Shown here piece by piece: positions 62,608-64,000 of a stretch of 64,000 nt of DNA (position 1 is the first letter of the stretch; every line of letters begins with the position of its first letter). This stretch comes from Bradyrhizobium sp. 1(2017) (GTDB lineage: Bacteria > Pseudomonadota > Alphaproteobacteria > Rhizobiales > Xanthobacteraceae), in contig NZ_CP050022.2 of assembly GCF_011602485.2 (NCBI RefSeq), forward strand, positions 1,880,001-1,944,000, given 5' to 3'. Position numbers and translations under genes: made by a program. The notes under the pieces were generated by a model that was not told the origin of the DNA, ran no database searches, and saw nothing but the letters and a program-made list of their open reading frames with translations.

Positions 62608-64000
62608 TCAGGCCACCAAAGCCGTCTCGCCGGAGACCGTCGCGCCTGGCTGCACTGCCCGACGGGATTCGACGAGCTCGTTGAACCCGGCGAGAGGCAG
62701 GGGCGGCGCAACGAGATAGCCTTGGCCCTCCTCCACGCCGCATGCGATCAGGGCGCGGAGCTGCTCCTCGGTCTCGATGCCTTCCGCGACCACGGTCATC
62801 TGGAGATCTCTCGCGAGCGCCACCAGCATTTCCACGATCGTCGTCGTCGACGCGTCCACGGTGATCGTGTCCACGAAGAACTTGTCGATCTTGATCATGT
62901 CGGCGCCGACGCCCTTCAGCCGGGACAGCCCGCTATGGCCGACGCCGACGTCGTCGATGGCGACGCGGAAGCCATGGTCCCGCAGCTCGGCGACGACCGC
63001 CGCGGCACGCGCGAGATCGTCGAGCTCGTCGCGCTCGGTGATCTCGACCACGATCTGGCGCGCGGAGACCCTTGCCGTCAGGACCGTGCGACGCAGCGTT
63101 TCGACGAAACCAGCACTCAGCAGATGCCTGGGCACGACATTCAAGGACATCTTGAAAGCTTTGTTTGCCCTGAGCAATGGCCTCAGCTCGGCGAGCGCCG
63201 ATCCCAGGATCTGCCAGGTCATGGCCTGGATGCGCCCGCTGGATTCGGCGAGCGGAATGAAGTTCATCGGCGAGACGACCGAGCCATCGCGGCGCAGCCA
63301 GCGAGCCAGAATCTCGCAGCCCCTGATCTGGCCCGTCCTGAGGTCGAAGATCGGCTGGTAGTATGGCTTGAATTCACCGGCCGCCAGCGCCCGATCGAGA
63401 TCGGCGACCGGCCCCTCCGTTCGGCGGCTGCGCGCCAGCAGAATGCCAAAGATTGCCCCAAGTCCGAGCGCCACCGCGAGCACGGGCCAATATGCCTCGT
63501 TGTTCCAACTCGAAAGGACCGCGTGATCGAGCCGGATCTTGGCATCAAGCGGGAAGCGGGTGGAATTCCTGTCGAAGCTGATCGGCGCCGGCAAGGCTTT
63601 GTCGGCGTCGATCTGGAATTTGCCGAGCTTCTCGCCACTGCTCAAGGCAAGGATCACCTCGCTATGCGCGCGCAGTTCGGCGGGCATGATGTCGAACAGG
63701 CTGGCATTGATGCCGACGATGGCGACAAGGGCTGAGCTGCCGTTGATGTCCCTGAGCACGCCCAAGGCGTCGCCTCCGAACTGCTCCACGCGAAACAGCG
63801 AAAGCGTCCTGTCGTGCGAAGGCAGCATATCGCGGCGATCCGCCCATCCCTTGTCGAATTCGAGCGTCTCGGAATAAGCCGAGCAGATCACCGAGCCATT
63901 CGGCTTGACGAGACGGATATCCTTGATCGCCGGGCGCTGGTAGACGTGGAGGCGAATGGCTTGCAACGCCCCCGGCTCGCAGCTGGCGAGATTGCGCCCT
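62608..64000 (-). CDS. EAL-domain cyclic di-GMP phosphodiesterase with CSS-motif sensor, 5' end missing
   Basis: Reads off the right edge; 463 residues visible. The visible N-terminal part is a periplasmic CSS-motif domain (a cysteine in NLASCEP and VICSAYS). A membrane segment (VLAVALGLGAIFGILLARS) precedes the EAL domain: YYQPIFDLRTGQIRGCEILARWLR, MSLNVVP, EITERDEL, VAIDDVGVGHSGL, MIKIDKFFVD and VAEGIETEEQL. The Glu, Asn, Glu, Asp-Asp and Lys of the active site are present, so it should be active. CSS-EAL proteins in other bacteria sense redox through periplasmic disulfides. The start is outside the window. Confidence 0.92.
   Translation of the reverse strand, partial: GRNLASCEPGALQAIRLHVYQRPAIKDIRLVKPNGSVICSAYSETLEFDKGWADRRDMLPSHDRTLSLFRVEQFGGDALGVLRDINGSSALVAIVGINASLFDIMPAELRAHSEVILALSSGEKLGKFQIDADKALPAPISFDRNSTRFPLDAKIRLDHAVLSSWNNEAYWPVLAVALGLGAIFGILLARSRRTEGPVADLDRALAAGEFKPYYQPIFDLRTGQIRGCEILARWLRRDGSVVSPMNFIPLAESSGRIQAMTWQILGSALAELRPLLRANKAFKMSLNVVPRHLLSAGFVETLRRTVLTARVSARQIVVEITERDELDDLARAAAVVAELRDHGFRVAIDDVGVGHSGLSRLKGVGADMIKIDKFFVDTITVDASTTTIVEMLVALARDLQMTVVAEGIETEEQLRALIACGVEEGQGYLVAPPLPLAGFNELVESRRAVQPGATVSGETALVA

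Noticed and set aside
62587..63735. Long plus-strand open frame opposite the EAL gene
   Set aside because: It is antisense to a gene with intact EAL motifs. Its translation is rich in Arg, His and Asp with no domain, which is the usual shadow of GC-rich coding DNA.

Overview
The window is 64 kb of GC-rich, gene-dense DNA from an alphaproteobacterium, most likely Bradyrhizobium or a close relative in the Nitrobacteraceae. This rests on overall composition, the gene families present (fds-type formate dehydrogenase, pcaHG and pobA, TcuAB, Aas, a fused chemotaxis cluster) and intergenic palindromes that begin GTCATTGCGAG or ATGCCCGGG, which are typical of that group. No rRNA, tRNA, CRISPR array, insertion sequence or prophage was found. 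The assignment is inference; no database was searched.

Left third (1-20149): molybdenum and formate metabolism. A cut tupA-like oxyanion-binding protein leads into a divergent MoeA-like protein and a MoeA joined to a periplasmic-binding-protein-like domain. A flavin monooxygenase follows, then mobA and fdhD (minus strand) and mobB, moeA and a TusA-like gene (plus strand). Next come an NtrC-type regulator and its histidine kinase, an oxalate/formate-antiporter-like MFS gene, and an NAD-linked molybdenum formate dehydrogenase whose gamma and beta subunits are fused. A textbook -24/-12 sigma-54 promoter with two tandem 13-bp dyads lies between the kinase and the antiporter; a weaker -24/-12 match precedes the dehydrogenase. 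Together these look like a two-component, sigma-54 controlled formate/oxalate module with its own cofactor supply.

Middle (20150-44400): accessory and catabolic genes. These are ybaK, a HupE/UreJ-like membrane protein, and an IclR-linked cluster (small protein, alpha/beta hydrolase, ABC solute-binding protein, beta-hydroxyacid dehydrogenase). A GntR regulator then stands divergent to tcuAB. A DUF5993-like gene with dsbB, the three-domain lipid-recycling protein Aas, a TetR regulator with duplicated operators, a GGDEF protein and pncB follow. LysR-pcaHG, a NYN-domain protein and an AraC regulator divergent to pobA complete the region; the last two sets channel 4-hydroxybenzoate to protocatechuate and on to ring cleavage.

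Right third (44400-64000): signalling. A CHASE2 adenylate/guanylate cyclase with a secreted partner and an HD-GYP response regulator face a chemotaxis operon: STAS, cheY, cheA, cheW, mcp, cheW, mcp, cheR, cheB and a soluble 573-residue protein with two MCP-like hairpins. A GrlR-like protein, a small protein, a CHRD-domain protein, a VanZ-like protein and an EAL phosphodiesterase that runs off the right edge finish the window.
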